Shown piece after piece: positions 21,867 to 34,375 of a DNA stretch of 64,000 bases. The notes beneath the pieces were generated by a model that searched no databases, had not been told where the DNA came from, and worked only from the letters and a program-made list of their open reading frames with translations. Both the position numbers and the translations under genes were made by a program. Where the stretch lies: positions 2,048,501-2,112,500 of the forward strand of contig NZ_JAQOMR010000001.1 in the NCBI RefSeq assembly GCF_028401385.1. Reading direction: 5' to 3'. The stretch is from Marinicella algicola (GTDB lineage: Bacteria > Pseudomonadota > Gammaproteobacteria > Xanthomonadales > Marinicellaceae). Position 1 is the stretch's first letter. Each line of letters opens with the position of its first letter.

Positions 21867-23130
21867 TCAGATGATCAGGTTCGCCAGTATCTCGTTTTCG
21901 GTAATATCCTGGAATTTCAGCCCGCTGGCCGTCATCTTTTCGAACAGGTCAGCAAAATTCTCCGGTTTCGCCGTTTCGATGCCGATCAGGATCGAACCGA
22001 AATTGCGCGCGGATTTCTTCAGATATTCGAACCGCGCGATGTCGTCCTGCGGGCCGAGAAGACCAAGAAAATCCTTCAGTGCTCCGGGACGCTGCGGCAG
22101 GCGCAGGATGAAGTATTTTTCAGTCCGGCAAAGCGCATTGCCCGCTCCTTGACGTCCGGCAGCCGGTCAAAGTCGAAATTGCCACCGGAAACGAGAACCA
22201 CAATCTTGCGGCCACGCACATCATCCGGAGCAAGCATGCCAAGTGCGGTCAGTGCCAGCGCGCCCGCGGGCTCGAGAACCACGCCTTCGACATTCAGCAT
22301 TTCCGTCATGGTTGCGCAGATCGCATTTTCGGGAACGAGGATCACCTGTTCGGGAGAAAACCGGCGCAAAGCGGCAAAATTGGCATCGCCGATGCGCGCA
22401 ACCGCAGCGCCATCGACAAAATTGTCGACCTCGGCAAGCGTCACGATCTCATGCGCCTCAAGCGAACGCCTGAGGCTTGGCGCGCCGGAAGGCTCGCTCA
22501 GCAGAAATGCGTCATCCCCGAGCTGTCCCTCGAAATAGCCGGTAACACCCGCCGAAAGCCCGCCACCACCGACGGGCATCACGATCAGATCCGGCAAGCC
22601 CCCTCTTCCGGCCAGGCCGCCTCGATTTCCGCGGCAACACTGGCTTGCCCCTCGATAATGTCTGGGTGATCGAAGGGCGGCACCATCACACCGTCATTCT
22701 GCTCCACGAACGCACGCGCGGCCGCATAGCAGACGTCGAATATATCGCCGACAAGCTCTATTCGGATTTGGCCGGCACCGAAGATGCGGGTCTTGTCGAT
22801 TTTCTGCTGTGGCGTCGTCACCGGCATGAAGATAACGCCCTCCACTCCGAAATGACTGCAACAATAAGCGAACCCCTGGGCATGGTTTCCGGCAGAGGCG
22901 CAGACAAAGACCCTGTCGCCGCCGCCTTCGGCCATGCGTTTGCGCATGAAAGTGAAAGCGCCCCGCAACTTGTAGGAACGTACCGGCGTCAAATCCTCGC
23001 GCTTGAGATAGATATCGGCATTGAAACGGGCACTCAAATGCGCGTTCCGCTGAAGTGGCGTCGGCTCGAACAGGGTTCTGAGGGCTTTGGTTGCTTCAGT
23101 TACATCATCGCGCATTCTGGTGCTTCCCAT
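21867..23130 (-). CDS. ilvA: Threonine ammonia-lyase (two one-base frame breaks)
   Basis: A PLP enzyme that deaminates threonine to 2-oxobutanoate, the first step of isoleucine synthesis. RSYKLRGA near residue 50 carries the PLP lysine, SAGNHAQG near 79 binds the cofactor phosphate region, and VGGGGLSAG near 180 is the glycine-rich loop. The C-terminal regulatory domain ends in ITENEILANLII. G5 at 22599-22603 should be G6 (EEGGLPDLIVMP) and A5 at 22116-22120 should be A6 (LKKYFILRLPQRPG). Correction gives 421 residues. An isolated gene on the minus strand, divergent from the Trk gene. Confidence 0.9.
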
Positions 23131-23218
23131 TGAGTTTGTAACGCTACACCGCTATGGCATAGATCGCGGGATTGGAAAAACCCGCAAGTGACACCGAGCA
23201 TGACGGGGAACGGTCTCC

Positions 23219-24672
23219 TTGAACGCCACTCTTTTGCGGTCAGCCTTCTACATTGCGGCCATTTGCGGTCTCTACCTCGCTGCCGCGATGTTTGTTCCGG
23301 CAATGGCGGACCTTTATTACGCCAATGACGACTGGCGGGTCTTTGCCATATGTGGCTTCATGGTCGGCGGCACAAGCGCCGCGACAGCCATGGCGATGCG
23401 CGGCAACCCACCGCCGTTCAGCCGACGGCTGGGCTTCTTCCTCGTCAATCTTCTGTGGATCACCTTTGCGGTGATCGGCTCGATCCCGATCTATCTTGCC
23501 CGCGAGGACCTCACCTTCGCGCAGGCCCTGTTTGAAGCCGTCTCCGCGATCACCACCACAGGATCAACCGTTCTGACCGGCCTCGACGATGCCGCGCCCG
23601 GGCTTCTTTTGTGGCGATCGCTGTTGCAATGGATGGGCGGCATCGGCATCGTCGCACTCGGCCTGTTCATCCTGCCGTTCCTGCGCATCGGCGGCATGGC
23701 CTTTTTCAAGATGGAATCATCAGACACCAGCGACAAGCCGTTCGCGCGGATGGCGAGTTTCACCAGGGCATTCCTCGCGATCTACGTTGGCATCACAATC
23801 GTCTGCGCTATCTGTTACGGTCTTGCCGGCATGTCGCATTTCGATGCGGTCAACCATGCCCTGACAACGGTTGCCACCGGAGGCTTCTCCACCCACGACG
23901 CCTCGTTCGGTTATTTCCACAGCATGGAGCTGCTGTGGATTGCCGGTTTTTCATGACCCTGTGCAGTCTGCCTTTCTCGATCCTGATCCTGTTTGTTGTT
24001 CGCGGTCGCCTCGATACGCTGCGCGACCCTCAGATCATGCTGTTTCTGTCGTATCTGCTGATCGCCACCTTCGTACTCGCGCTTTATATCAGCCTCGACG
24101 GACAGATGGATTTCGTCACCGCCTTGACGCAGTCCTTCTTCAATGTTTCCTCCATTCTGTCGACAACCGGCTATGCCAGTACCGACTACACGGCCTGGGG
24201 CGGCTTCGCGATCGTCATGGTATTTTTCCTGACCTTCATGGGCGGCTGCTCGGGGTCAACAGCCGGCGGCATAAAGGCCTACCGTTTTCTGATTCTGTTC
24301 AACATGCTCAGCACCGGTATGAAAAAGCTGATCTACCCCAACGCCGTCTACTCGATCCGCTACGGTCGGCTGGGCGTCGATTCGGAGACCCAGCGCGCCG
24401 TTTCGATGTTCTTCAGCGCGTTCATCCTGCTGTGGGCATTTGGCAGCCTTGCCATGGCAGCCTTCGGATATGATCTGACTACGGCCATCTCTGCGGTTTT
24501 GACCGCGCTTTCGAATGTCGGCCCAGGACTTGGCGATATAATCGGCCCGGCAGGCAATTTTTCCACATTTGCCGACCCTGAACTTTACCTTCTCTCCATT
24601 CTGATGCTGCTTGGCCGCCTTGAAATCCTGACCGTTGCGGTCATCCTCATGCCGATGTACTGGCGCGGCTAA
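23219..24672 (+). CDS. TrkH family potassium uptake protein (one-base frame break)
   Basis: A membrane subunit of the Trk/Ktr superfamily, about 484 residues when corrected, with about ten helices and four pore-loop repeats. The selectivity-filter-type motifs are TTGSTVLTG near residue 113, TVATGGFSTHD near 218, STTGYASTDY and ALSNVGPGLG. The frame breaks at 23947-23951, where T5 should be T6 (AGFFMTLCSLPF). The start is TTG at 23219, with only a weak upstream signal; no ATG lies nearby. The partner TrkA is not in the window. Confidence 0.88.
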
Positions 24673-24802
24673 CATCTGCCGTGGGCTGCCTGCGGAAAAC
24701 CGGCCGGCAGCGGCGGAGAAGCTTCCATTTGCGCGCGAACCGCTTTATTGAAGGGCGAAAACGCGCCGAACGTCGAAAACCAATGCGGGATGCTCTTGTC
24801 TC

Positions 24803-27075
<2,273 letters not shown>

Positions 27076-27077
27076 AT

Positions 27078-27311
27078 ATGGCAATGAGCGCGGGCGAAAT
27101 CGAAGACATGATCAAGGCAGCCATTCCCGACGCAACCGTCAACATCAGGGATCTGGCAGGCGATGGCGACCATTTTGCTGCCGAAGTTGTCTCGGAAAGT
27201 TTCAAGGGCAAGACCCGTGTGCAGCAGCATCAGATGGTCTACGACGCCCTGAAAGGCAATATGGGCGGGGTGCTTCACGCACTCGCGCTGCAAACGTCCG
27301 CGCCGCAATAG
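27078..27311 (+). CDS. BolA family protein
   Basis: A 77-residue BolA-fold protein. The typical end-of-domain motif KTRVQQHQMVYDALKG carries the conserved His that, with a CGFS glutaredoxin, coordinates a [2Fe-2S] cluster. It follows purL immediately and precedes a CGFS glutaredoxin by about 130 bases, a pairing conserved in Alphaproteobacteria. Role: iron-sulfur cluster trafficking or iron sensing, inferred from the family. Confidence 0.9.
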   Translation: MAMSAGEIEDMIKAAIPDATVNIRDLAGDGDHFAAEVVSESFKGKTRVQQHQMVYDALKGNMGGVLHALALQTSAPQ

Positions 27312-27445
27312 GCGCTCCAACGATGGCAATATGCCCGCAGCGACCAAATCATCGGTCTTGGGACTTGGCGGTTGTCAATCGATCGATTATATGCTGAAAG
27401 CAAATAAAGCTACGGATCTTGAACCCGTATGTAAAAGGATTGCTC

Positions 27446-27781
27446 ATGAGTGACATCAATACCTACATCAAGAGCGAAGTCGACGACAACGATGTTGTCG
27501 TTTTCATGAAAGGGACCCCGCAGTTTCCGCAGTGCGGTTTCTCCGGTCAGGTTGTTCAGATTCTCGAATATCTCGGCGTCGACTTCAAAGGCATCAACGT
27601 TCTTGCCGATGGTGATTTGCGTCAGGGTATCAAGGATTATTCCAACTGGCCGACCATTCCCCAACTCTACGTGAAGGGTGAGTTCCTCGGCGGTTGCGAT
27701 ATCGTGCGAGAAATGTTCCAGGCTGGCGAGCTTCAGGACCACTTTGCGTCGAAGGGTGTCGCAATTCGCGGCGCGGCCTGA
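27446..27781 (+). CDS. grxD: Monothiol glutaredoxin, Grx4 type
   Basis: A 111-residue monothiol glutaredoxin. Active-site CGFS is seen in FPQCGFSGQ near residue 30, with KGTPQFP before it, [19 protein letters not shown] near 70, and the TIPQ cis-proline and GGCD glutathione-binding motifs intact. Such proteins carry glutathione-ligated [2Fe-2S] clusters and interact with BolA, whose gene lies just upstream. The start ATG at 27446 has AAAAGGAT upstream. Confidence 0.93.
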   Translation: MSDINTYIKSEVDDNDVVVFMKGTPQFPQCGFSGQVVQILEYLGVDFKGINVLADGDLRQGIKDYSNWPTIPQLYVKGEFLGGCDIVREMFQAGELQDHFASKGVAIRGAA

Positions 27782-27919
27782 TCCCGGACTGACGCAACGA
27801 CATCCGGCCACGATTGTTGTTGCGGACAGGTGCCCAAGCGGCTCTCCGGCATAATTTTGCAGTCATTCTGACACGGGCGTCGCATATGCGGCGCCTTCTT
27901 TGCTTTCAGGAATATCGTT

Positions 27920-29168
27920 GTGACAGAAACATTACAGACATCACGGCCGCGGGTCCGAAAAATCCCCGGAAAATGGGAGCTGGTGGCTATGATGGCAGGG
28001 CTGATGGCGCTCAATGCGCTTGCCATCGATATCATGTTGCCCGGCCTCAAACAGATCGGTGCCAGTCTCGGCGTTGAGGCAGAAAACCAGCACCAGTTCA
28101 TCATCACATCCTATGTGCTTGGCTTTGGTGTTGCGCAGCTCGCCTACGGACCTCTGGCGGACCGTTTCGGACGCAAACTGCCGCTTCTCGCGGGTCTCGT
28201 CATCTATTTCATCGGCGCGGTGGCATGCGCGTTCGTTCCAACGTTCGGAATGATGCTACTCGTGCGCTTCTGCCAGGGGCTCGGTGCGGCGGCAACCCGC
28301 GTGATCTCGGTTGCCATCGTTCGTGATCTCTACGGCGGCCGCAAGATGGCCGAGATCATGTCGTTGATCATGATGGTCTTCATGATCATCCCGGTGATCG
28401 CTCCTCGATCGGCCAGACGATCATGCTGTTCGGCGACTGGCATCTGGTCTTCGTCTTCCTGGGGCTTGCCGCGCTCGGCAATTTCTTCTGGGTTACCTTC
28501 CGTCTGCCGGAAACCCAGCATCCCGAGGACGTGATCGAACTGACGCCAAAAGCGGTCGCCCACAGCTTCGCCCGTGTACTGAGCAACCGCGTGGCACTGT
28601 TCTACACCCTGGCAACAACCTTCATCGTGGCCTGCATCTTCGGCTTCGTGACCTCTGCGCAGCAGGTCTATGTCGATATCTACGGGCTTGGCACCCTGTT
28701 TCCGCTGGCCTTCGCCGGCGTCGGCGTCGTCATGGCGGCCTCATCGCTTGCGAACTCCCGCATCGTTGGCAAGATTGGCATGCGCAGGCTGTCCCACGGT
28801 GCACTGATCGGCTTTGTGCTGACCAATGGGGTCTGGCTGGCGATTGACCTCATGTTTACCGGTATCATGCCGTTCTGGCTGTTTTACGGGATATTCATGG
28901 TCGCATGGTTCCAGTTCGGATGGATCGCGCCAAACTTCAATGCACTGGCCATGGAGCCCCTTGGCCATATTGCAGGCGCCGCATCGTCGATCCTCGGTTT
29001 TGCCAGCACGGCCGGTTCCGCACTTCTCGGCGCAGCGATCGGCCTGTCCTTCAACGGAACGACGACACCGATGATCGGCGGCTTCTTTGTCTTCGGCTTG
29101 ATCGCTCTCGCACTAACCCTGATTGCGGAGAAGGAAAGCTGCTTCAGCCGCAAAACCCGGAAGTCTGA
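27920..29168 (+). CDS. Bcr/CflA-type MFS exporter, copy 1 (two one-base frame breaks)
   Basis: A major-facilitator drug/H+ antiporter of the DHA1 (12-helix) family, about 416 residues when corrected. The loop 2-3 motif GPLADRFGRKLPLL is present near residue 75, and ALNALAIDIMLPGL marks helix 1. The start is GTG at 27920. Breaks: a base is missing near 28404 (VIAPSIGQTIMLFGDW expected) and G2 for G3 at 29133-29134, which restores the end EKGKLLQPQNPEV and a stop at 29168. As read, the frame runs into the next gene. The paralogous neighbour shares most of the sequence. Confidence 0.85.
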
Positions 29169-29204
29169 TGCCATTCTCGCCCGGTCCAGAACGGGACCGG
29201 GCCC

Positions 29205-30476
29205 ATGCCCCGAAAGTCCCCTCCTCGTGACACATGCATCCCCTCTCATTCCGCGCCACTGAGCAAACTTCTTCCCAAATGGGAACTTGTGACCATGATG
29301 GCGCTCCTGATGGCGCTGAATGCGCTGGCCATCGACATCATGCTGCCCGGTCTGCAGCAGATCGGCGCAAGCCTTGGCGTCGAAGAGGAAAACCGCCGAC
29401 AGTTTATTGTCACCGCTTATGTACTCGGCATGGGCTTCGCGCAATTGCTGTTCGGACCGCTTTCCGACCGTTTCGGACGCAAGAAACCGCTGCTCGCCGG
29501 ACTTGCCCTTTACCTTTCAACATCGCTGTTTGCCGCCTTCGTTCCGAGCTTCGGACTGATGCTCCTTGCCCGCTTCATGCAGGGCGCGGGGTCTGCGGCC
29601 ACGCGTGTGATCTCGATCTCGATCGTGCGCGACCTTTATGGTGGCCGGATGATGGCTGAGGTGATGTCGCTGATCATGATGGTGTTCATGATCATCCCGA
29701 TCCTGGCACCGTCAATTGGCCAGGTCATCCTGCTCGCCGGTGAATGGCATCTGATCTTTATCTTCCTGGCAATGTTTTCGTCCGCCATGATCGTCTGGGT
29801 GCTGATGCGGCTACCAGAATCGCTCAATCCCGCAGACCAGCGCGCCTTCAGCGTCACCTCGATCGCAAGCGGTTTCATGATGGTGATCCGCAACCGTACG
29901 GCAGCACTTTACATTCTGGCAACGACCTTCATTCAGGCCTGCATGTTCGGCTATATTACCTCGGCCCAGCAGATCTACATCGGTATCTTCGACCTCGGAA
30001 CGCTGTTTCCGATCGCTTTTGCCGGCCTCGGCGTGATCATGTCCTGCTCGGCGCTTTTGAACTCACGCTTCGTCGGCCGGTTCGGCATGCGGCGGCTGTC
30101 GCAGGCAGGCCTGATCATCTTCACAACGGTGATCGGGATCTGGCTTGCGCTCGACCTGGCCTATGATGGCATCATGCCGTTCTGGCTGTTCTACCTGATG
30201 TTCTGCCTTGCCTGGCTGCAATTCGGCATCATCGGCGCCAACTTCAATTCCATGGCGATGGAACCCCTCGGTCATGTCGCCGGGATTGGCTCCTCGGTGC
30301 TGGGGTTCACCAGCACTGCCGGATCCGCACTGATCGGTTCTCTGGTCGGCCAGTCCTTCAACGGCACCACGACGCCACTGATCGCCGGATTCTTCACATT
30401 TGCCATCTGCGCCTGCATCGCCACGGTGATCGCCGAACGCGGCAAGCTGTTCCAGCCGCAAAATCCGGAAGTCTGA
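29205..30476 (+). CDS. Bcr/CflA-type MFS exporter, copy 2
   Basis: An intact 423-residue DHA1-family transporter, clearly a tandem duplicate of the preceding gene: ALNALAIDIMLPGLQQIGASLG, RVISISIVRDLYGGR, MEPLGHVAG and the C-terminal QPQNPEV all have near-identical partners there. Motif A is GPLSDRFGRKKPLLAG near residue 85. ATG at 29205 is used; no better start is evident. Substrates are unknown; the family exports small toxic molecules such as bicyclomycin or chloramphenicol. A strong terminator follows. Confidence 0.87.
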   Translation: MPRKSPPRDTCIPSHSAPLSKLLPKWELVTMMALLMALNALAIDIMLPGLQQIGASLGVEEENRRQFIVTAYVLGMGFAQLLFGPLSDRFGRKKPLLAGLALYLSTSLFAAFVPSFGLMLLARFMQGAGSAATRVISISIVRDLYGGRMMAEVMSLIMMVFMIIPILAPSIGQVILLAGEWHLIFIFLAMFSSAMIVWVLMRLPESLNPADQRAFSVTSIASGFMMVIRNRTAALYILATTFIQACMFGYITSAQQIYIGIFDLGTLFPIAFAGLGVIMSCSALLNSRFVGRFGMRRLSQAGLIIFTTVIGIWLALDLAYDGIMPFWLFYLMFCLAWLQFGIIGANFNSMAMEPLGHVAGIGSSVLGFTSTAGSALIGSLVGQSFNGTTTPLIAGFFTFAICACIATVIAERGKLFQPQNPEV

Positions 30477-30478
30477 TC

Positions 30479-30510
30479 AAAAAAGGCGCCGCGAAGGGCG
30501 CCTTTTTCTC
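30479..30510 (+). terminator. Rho-independent terminator after the MFS pair
   Basis: Arms GGCGCC at 30485-30490 and 30497-30502 with loop GCGAAG are extended by an A-run before and a run of five T after. The position directly after the stop codon at 30476 fits termination of the MFS pair. It also faces the convergent inositol-phosphatase gene. Confidence 0.85.
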
Positions 30511-30528
30511 TCTCCAGCCGCTCCGGCG

Positions 30529-31356
30529 TTAAACCGTGAACACTTTCGCGCGCAGTTCCTGCCAGCTTTCCTTGTCCGGTGCACCCAACAGGCCGCCGTC
30601 CAGATGGTCGGGGCGGTAGGCAGAGCCGTCATAACGCGCGATATAGCCACCGGCCTCCTGACCGATCAGCACACCGGCCAGATGATCCCATGGCATCAGC
30701 TTGAAATAGGTGAAGAAGTGCAAGCCGCCTGCAGCAAAGGCGCGATATTCGACGGCAGCACAGCGATAGCTCGCTGCATAGCGAAGCTTGGCGGTATTGG
30801 CCAGAAGTTCGGCCCGCTTCTCGCGCGGCATGAAGGCAACCGAGGCAGTCCCAAGCATATCCTCAAGCGCAACGGGGGCTGCGACCTTCATCCGGCTTGA
30901 CGAACCATCGACACGTTTCAGCCAGGTGCCGCCGCCCTTCTCGGCAATCATGAAGTCGTCGCCCATCGGATCATAGATCAGTCCGGCAACGGTCTCGCCA
31001 TTGACCACGATCGCTGCCATCACCCCAAAAGCGGAAATGCCATGGGCATAATTGAACGTGCCATCAATCGGATCGACCACCACAGCCAGTTCCGCATCCT
31101 TCAGTTTTGACAAAAGCGACGGATTGGCTGCAACGCCCTCCTCGCCGACAAAGGCTGCGTCAGGCAGGATCTTCTCGATACCCGCCTTGATCACCCGCTC
31201 CGCGCCGGTATCGGCAACGGTGACGAGATCGCTGGCCTCGGTCTTTTCTGCAACGTCCTGATCGTGCAACTTTCGAAAACGTGGCAGGATCTCCTGTGCG
31301 GCGGCTTCGCGCATCAGCCTGGCGATGGCGTCGAGTGTTTCGGATGTGATCGTCAT
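30529..31356 (-). CDS. Inositol monophosphatase family protein
   Basis: A 275-residue Mg2+-dependent phosphatase of the FIG/IMPase superfamily. The metal sites are visible: GEEG near residue 71, DPIDGT near 97 and WDHLAGVLIGQEAGG near 223. Family members cleave inositol phosphates, 3'-phosphoadenosine phosphates (CysQ) or histidinol phosphate, and sequence alone does not decide between them. Monocistronic, convergent with the MFS pair and divergent from rpsD. Confidence 0.88.
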   Translation of the reverse strand: MTITSETLDAIARLMREAAAQEILPRFRKLHDQDVAEKTEASDLVTVADTGAERVIKAGIEKILPDAAFVGEEGVAANPSLLSKLKDAELAVVVDPIDGTFNYAHGISAFGVMAAIVVNGETVAGLIYDPMGDDFMIAEKGGGTWLKRVDGSSSRMKVAAPVALEDMLGTASVAFMPREKRAELLANTAKLRYAASYRCAAVEYRAFAAGGLHFFTYFKLMPWDHLAGVLIGQEAGGYIARYDGSAYRPDHLDGGLLGAPDKESWQELRAKVFTV

Positions 31357-31451
31357 GTGCTGAAATCCCCGTGGAACAAATCAGGTCCGGTTAAATCATG
31401 TCCGCACCTGCAAAGTCCATGGCCTGCAGGACCAAAGGCGATGCTTTGTCG

Positions 31452-31480
31452 TTGACTTTTCAACAAAACCCGACTATCCC
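31452..31480 (+). promoter_or_regulatory. Candidate sigma-70-type promoter of rpsD
   Basis: TTGACT at 31452-31457 and TATCCC at 31475-31480 are separated by 17 bases, a plausible housekeeping promoter with a weak -10. A leader of about 160 bases to the rpsD start would follow. The 293-base gap upstream of rpsD shows no other gene. An AAGGAA ribosome binding site precedes the ATG at 31650. Confidence 0.35.
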
Positions 31481-31649
31481 CGCGCCAACACCGGCTTCGG
31501 TCGATGTTTCACCGACATGTCCCGTGGTTTTCAGGGCGCTTTTTTCCGCGAAAACCTGTCAGGATCTTCCTCGGGAAGAACCAAAGGAGGGCGTGTTTCC
31601 TTGGAACTGGCGAAAGCCGGTTCTCTTGTTATGACTTAAAGGAAATACG

Positions 31650-32267
31650 ATGAGCAAGCGCAGATCGTCCAAGCATAAAATTGACCGCCGTATGGGCGAA
31701 AACATCTGGGGCCGTCCGAAGTCCCCGGTGAACCGTCGCGAATACGGCCCCGGCCAGCACGGCCAGCGCCGCAAGGGCAAGATGTCCGACTTCGGTGTGC
31801 AGCTGCGCGCCAAGCAGAAGCTGAAGGGCTACTACGGCGAACTGCGCGAAAAGCAGTTCCTCGCAACCTTCGAGGAAGCCAACCGCCGCAGGGGCGACAC
31901 CGGTGAAAACCTGGTTGGCCTGCTGGAAAGCCGCCTCGACGCGATCGTTTACCGCGCCAAGTTCGTACCGACGGTCTTTGCTGCCCGTCAGTTCGTCAAC
32001 CACGGCCACATTACGGTCAACGGCACCAAGGTCAACATCGGTTCCTACCGCTGCCAGCCTGGCGACGTTATCGAGGTTCGTGAGCGCTCCAAGCAGCTCG
32101 CCAGCGTTCTCGAGGCCAGCCAGCTCGCTGAGCGTGACGTTCCGGAATACATCGACGCCGACCACTCCAAGATGGTCGCGACCTATGTGCGGATTCCGGC
32201 TCTTGCCGATATCCCCTACCCGGTCATCATGGAACCGAACCTCGTTGTCGAATTCTATTCGCGTTAA
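31650..32267 (+). CDS. rpsD: 30S ribosomal protein S4
   Basis: A 205-residue primary 16S rRNA-binding protein of the small subunit. N-terminal [21 protein letters not shown] and [12 protein letters not shown] are typical of alphaproteobacterial S4. The S4 RNA-binding domain covers about residues 94-155 with [22 protein letters not shown] sequence and HGHITVNG. The frame is intact. It stands alone rather than in the alpha operon, as in other Rhizobiales, and is followed by a clear terminator. Confidence 0.97.
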   Translation: MSKRRSSKHKIDRRMGENIWGRPKSPVNRREYGPGQHGQRRKGKMSDFGVQLRAKQKLKGYYGELREKQFLATFEEANRRRGDTGENLVGLLESRLDAIVYRAKFVPTVFAARQFVNHGHITVNGTKVNIGSYRCQPGDVIEVRERSKQLASVLEASQLAERDVPEYIDADHSKMVATYVRIPALADIPYPVIMEPNLVVEFYSR

Positions 32268-32292
32268 TCGTTAGACGCGGATCTGCTTTTGG

Positions 32293-32318
32293 AAGCCGCC
32301 CCTTTGTGGGCGGCTTTT
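32293..32318 (+). terminator. Rho-independent terminator after rpsD
   Basis: Perfect 9-bp arms AAGCCGCCC (32293-32301) and GGGCGGCTT (32308-32316) close a six-base loop and end in a T-run. The hairpin lies 26 bases after the rpsD stop. Confidence 0.88.
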
Positions 32319-32371
32319 CATTTGTCGGCACCTCTGGTTTATAGGTGATCATCTTATTCTCGAGGACCACC

Positions 32372-33297
32372 ATGGACCTTCAGGCGATTGCTGACGACAT
32401 CGTGCGCGAACTGGCCCCCGGCTCGGCGAGGGCAAAGTGGCCGATTATATTCCCGAGCTTGCCAAGGTGAACCCGAAGCAGCTCGGCATCGCGATTTCCA
32501 CCGTCGACGGCAAGACCTTCCGGGCCGGCGATGCGGAGACGGCGTTTTCGGTGCAGAGCATTTCCAAGGTGTTCATGCTGACGCTGGCGCTCGGCAAGGT
32601 CGGCGAGACGATCTGGAGCCGGGTCGGGCGCGAACCCTCTGGATCCGCCTTCAATTCCATCGTTCAGCTTGAACATGAGCACGGGATACCCCGCAACCCC
32701 TTCATCAATGCCGGTGCCATTGTCGTGACAGACATCGTGCTCGCGGGCCACCGTCCGCGCGAGGCGATCGGCGAATTCCTGCGCTTCATGCACTATATCG
32801 CTGATGACGACAGCCTTCACATTGACGAGACAGTCGCGCGTTCCGAGCAGCGCACTGGCTATCGTAATTTCGCGCTCGCCAATTTCATGCGCGGCTTCAA
32901 TAACCTGGAACATCCCGTCGACCATGTTCTCGGCGTCTATTTTCACCAGTGCGCATTGACCATGGATTGCGTCCAACTGTCCCATGCCGGGCTGTTCCTC
33001 GCCAATCGCGGCACCAATCCGCTGACCGGCTTTTCGGTGGTCTCGCCGCGGCGCGCGCGGCGCATCAATGCGATCATGCTGACCTGCGGCCATTATGACG
33101 GTTCAGGCGATTTCGCCTTCCGTGTCGGTCTGCCGGGAAAATCCGGTGTCGGCGGCGGTATTTTCGCGGTCGCTCCGGGAAAGGCCTCGATTGCGGTCTG
33201 GTCACCGGGCCTCGACGCGACTGGAAACTCCCTGCTCGGCGGCATCGCGCTCGAAATGCTGGCCGCACGCACGGGCTGGTCGGTGTTTGGCACTTGA
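32372..33297 (+). CDS. glsA: Glutaminase (one-base frame break)
   Basis: Hydrolyses glutamine to glutamate and ammonia; serine-lysine hydrolase of the beta-lactamase-like glutaminase family. The catalytic SxxK is in [15 protein letters not shown] near residue 65, with [21 protein letters not shown] and [24 protein letters not shown] further on. The start ATG at 32372 begins [17 protein letters not shown]5 at 32415-32419 should be C6, which joins it to [19 protein letters not shown]. The corrected length is 308 residues. The stop overlaps the upstream end of the ttcA frame. Confidence 0.9.
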
Positions 33298-33317
33298 TCG
33301 AACCGGCCGGACAAGGC

Positions 33318-34211
33318 ATGTCTCAGGCAGACGCGAAGGAAAAACACCAAACCATGAGCGACGTAGCGCCCCTTGATGATACCACGCCGGAAGACGGTGC
33401 TTTCCGTGCGCTGTTTGAAAACGCGCCCTCGTCAGTCAATTTCCAGCGGCTGCGCAAGCGGCTCTTGCGGCAAGTGCGCCAGGTGCTGTCCGATTTTGCC
33501 ATGCTGGACGGCCAGAAACGCTGGCTGGTCGCACTTTCCGGCGGCAAGGACAGCTACGGACTTCTGGCCGTTTTGATGGAACTGAAATGGCGCGGACTGC
33601 TGCCGGTCGAGCTGATTGCCTGCAATCTAGATCAGGGCCAGCCGAACTTTCCAAGGCATGTTCTGCCCGACTATCTCGAAAGCCTGGGTGTCAAACACCG
33701 CATCGAATACCGAGACACCTATTCAATCGTAACCGACAAGCTTGCACCCGGCTCCACCTATTGCTCGCTCTGCTCTCGGCTGAGACGTGGACATCTTTAC
33801 CGCATCGCCCGCGAGGAAAGCTGCGATGCGCTCGTGCTCGGGCACCACCGCGAAGATATTCTCGAAACCTTCTTCATGAACCTCTTCCACGGCGGCAGGC
33901 TTGCGACCATGCCCGCAAAACTCATGAACGATGACGGCGATCTGACGGTGCTTCGCCCGCTTGCCTATTCGGCCGAAGATGACCTGGCGCGCTTTGCCGA
34001 GGCCATGCGGTTTCCGATCATTCCATGCGACCTCTGCGGCTCACAGGACGGGCTGGAGCGCAATGCAATGAAGAAGATGCTGGCCGACATGGAAGCCCGC
34101 ATGCCAGGACGTAAAGAGGTGATGCTGAGAGCGCTTTGCAATGTCAATGCGTCCCACTTGCTTGACCCGGTGCTGTTCGATTTTGCAGGGCTCAAACCCG
34201 ATGCAGGCTGA
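33318..34211 (+). CDS. ttcA: tRNA 2-thiocytidine(32) synthetase
   Basis: An ATP- and iron-sulfur-dependent enzyme that thiolates C32 of certain tRNAs. The PP-loop SGGKDSYG lies near residue 66 counted from the chosen start. Cluster cysteines appear in [13 protein letters not shown] and later [34 protein letters not shown] is the conserved central block. The frame is open from TTG at 33294; ATG at 33318 (AAGG upstream) or ATG at 33354 are the likely starts, and I use 33318. About 297 residues. Confidence 0.92.
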   Translation: MSQADAKEKHQTMSDVAPLDDTTPEDGAFRALFENAPSSVNFQRLRKRLLRQVRQVLSDFAMLDGQKRWLVALSGGKDSYGLLAVLMELKWRGLLPVELIACNLDQGQPNFPRHVLPDYLESLGVKHRIEYRDTYSIVTDKLAPGSTYCSLCSRLRRGHLYRIAREESCDALVLGHHREDILETFFMNLFHGGRLATMPAKLMNDDGDLTVLRPLAYSAEDDLARFAEAMRFPIIPCDLCGSQDGLERNAMKKMLADMEARMPGRKEVMLRALCNVNASHLLDPVLFDFAGLKPDAG

Positions 34212-34375
34212 GTTCCGTCTGACCGCCACCGCGTGCTCCCGGCGTTCGGTTTCATGTCAGTTTCGCTAAACTTTTAATCATCTACCTGAAAATAACCAGT
34301 TCTGCGGCTCCTACCCTTGCCGTTTGTCTGTTGCGATGCCACAAAAGGTCACCATCAAACACGAGAGGTGATGTC

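Noticed and set aside
23947..23951. Programmed ribosomal frameshifting at TTTTT-type runs
   Set aside because: The same one-base loss occurs in many unrelated genes and at A, C, G and T runs without slippery heptamers or downstream structures, which fits sequencing error better.
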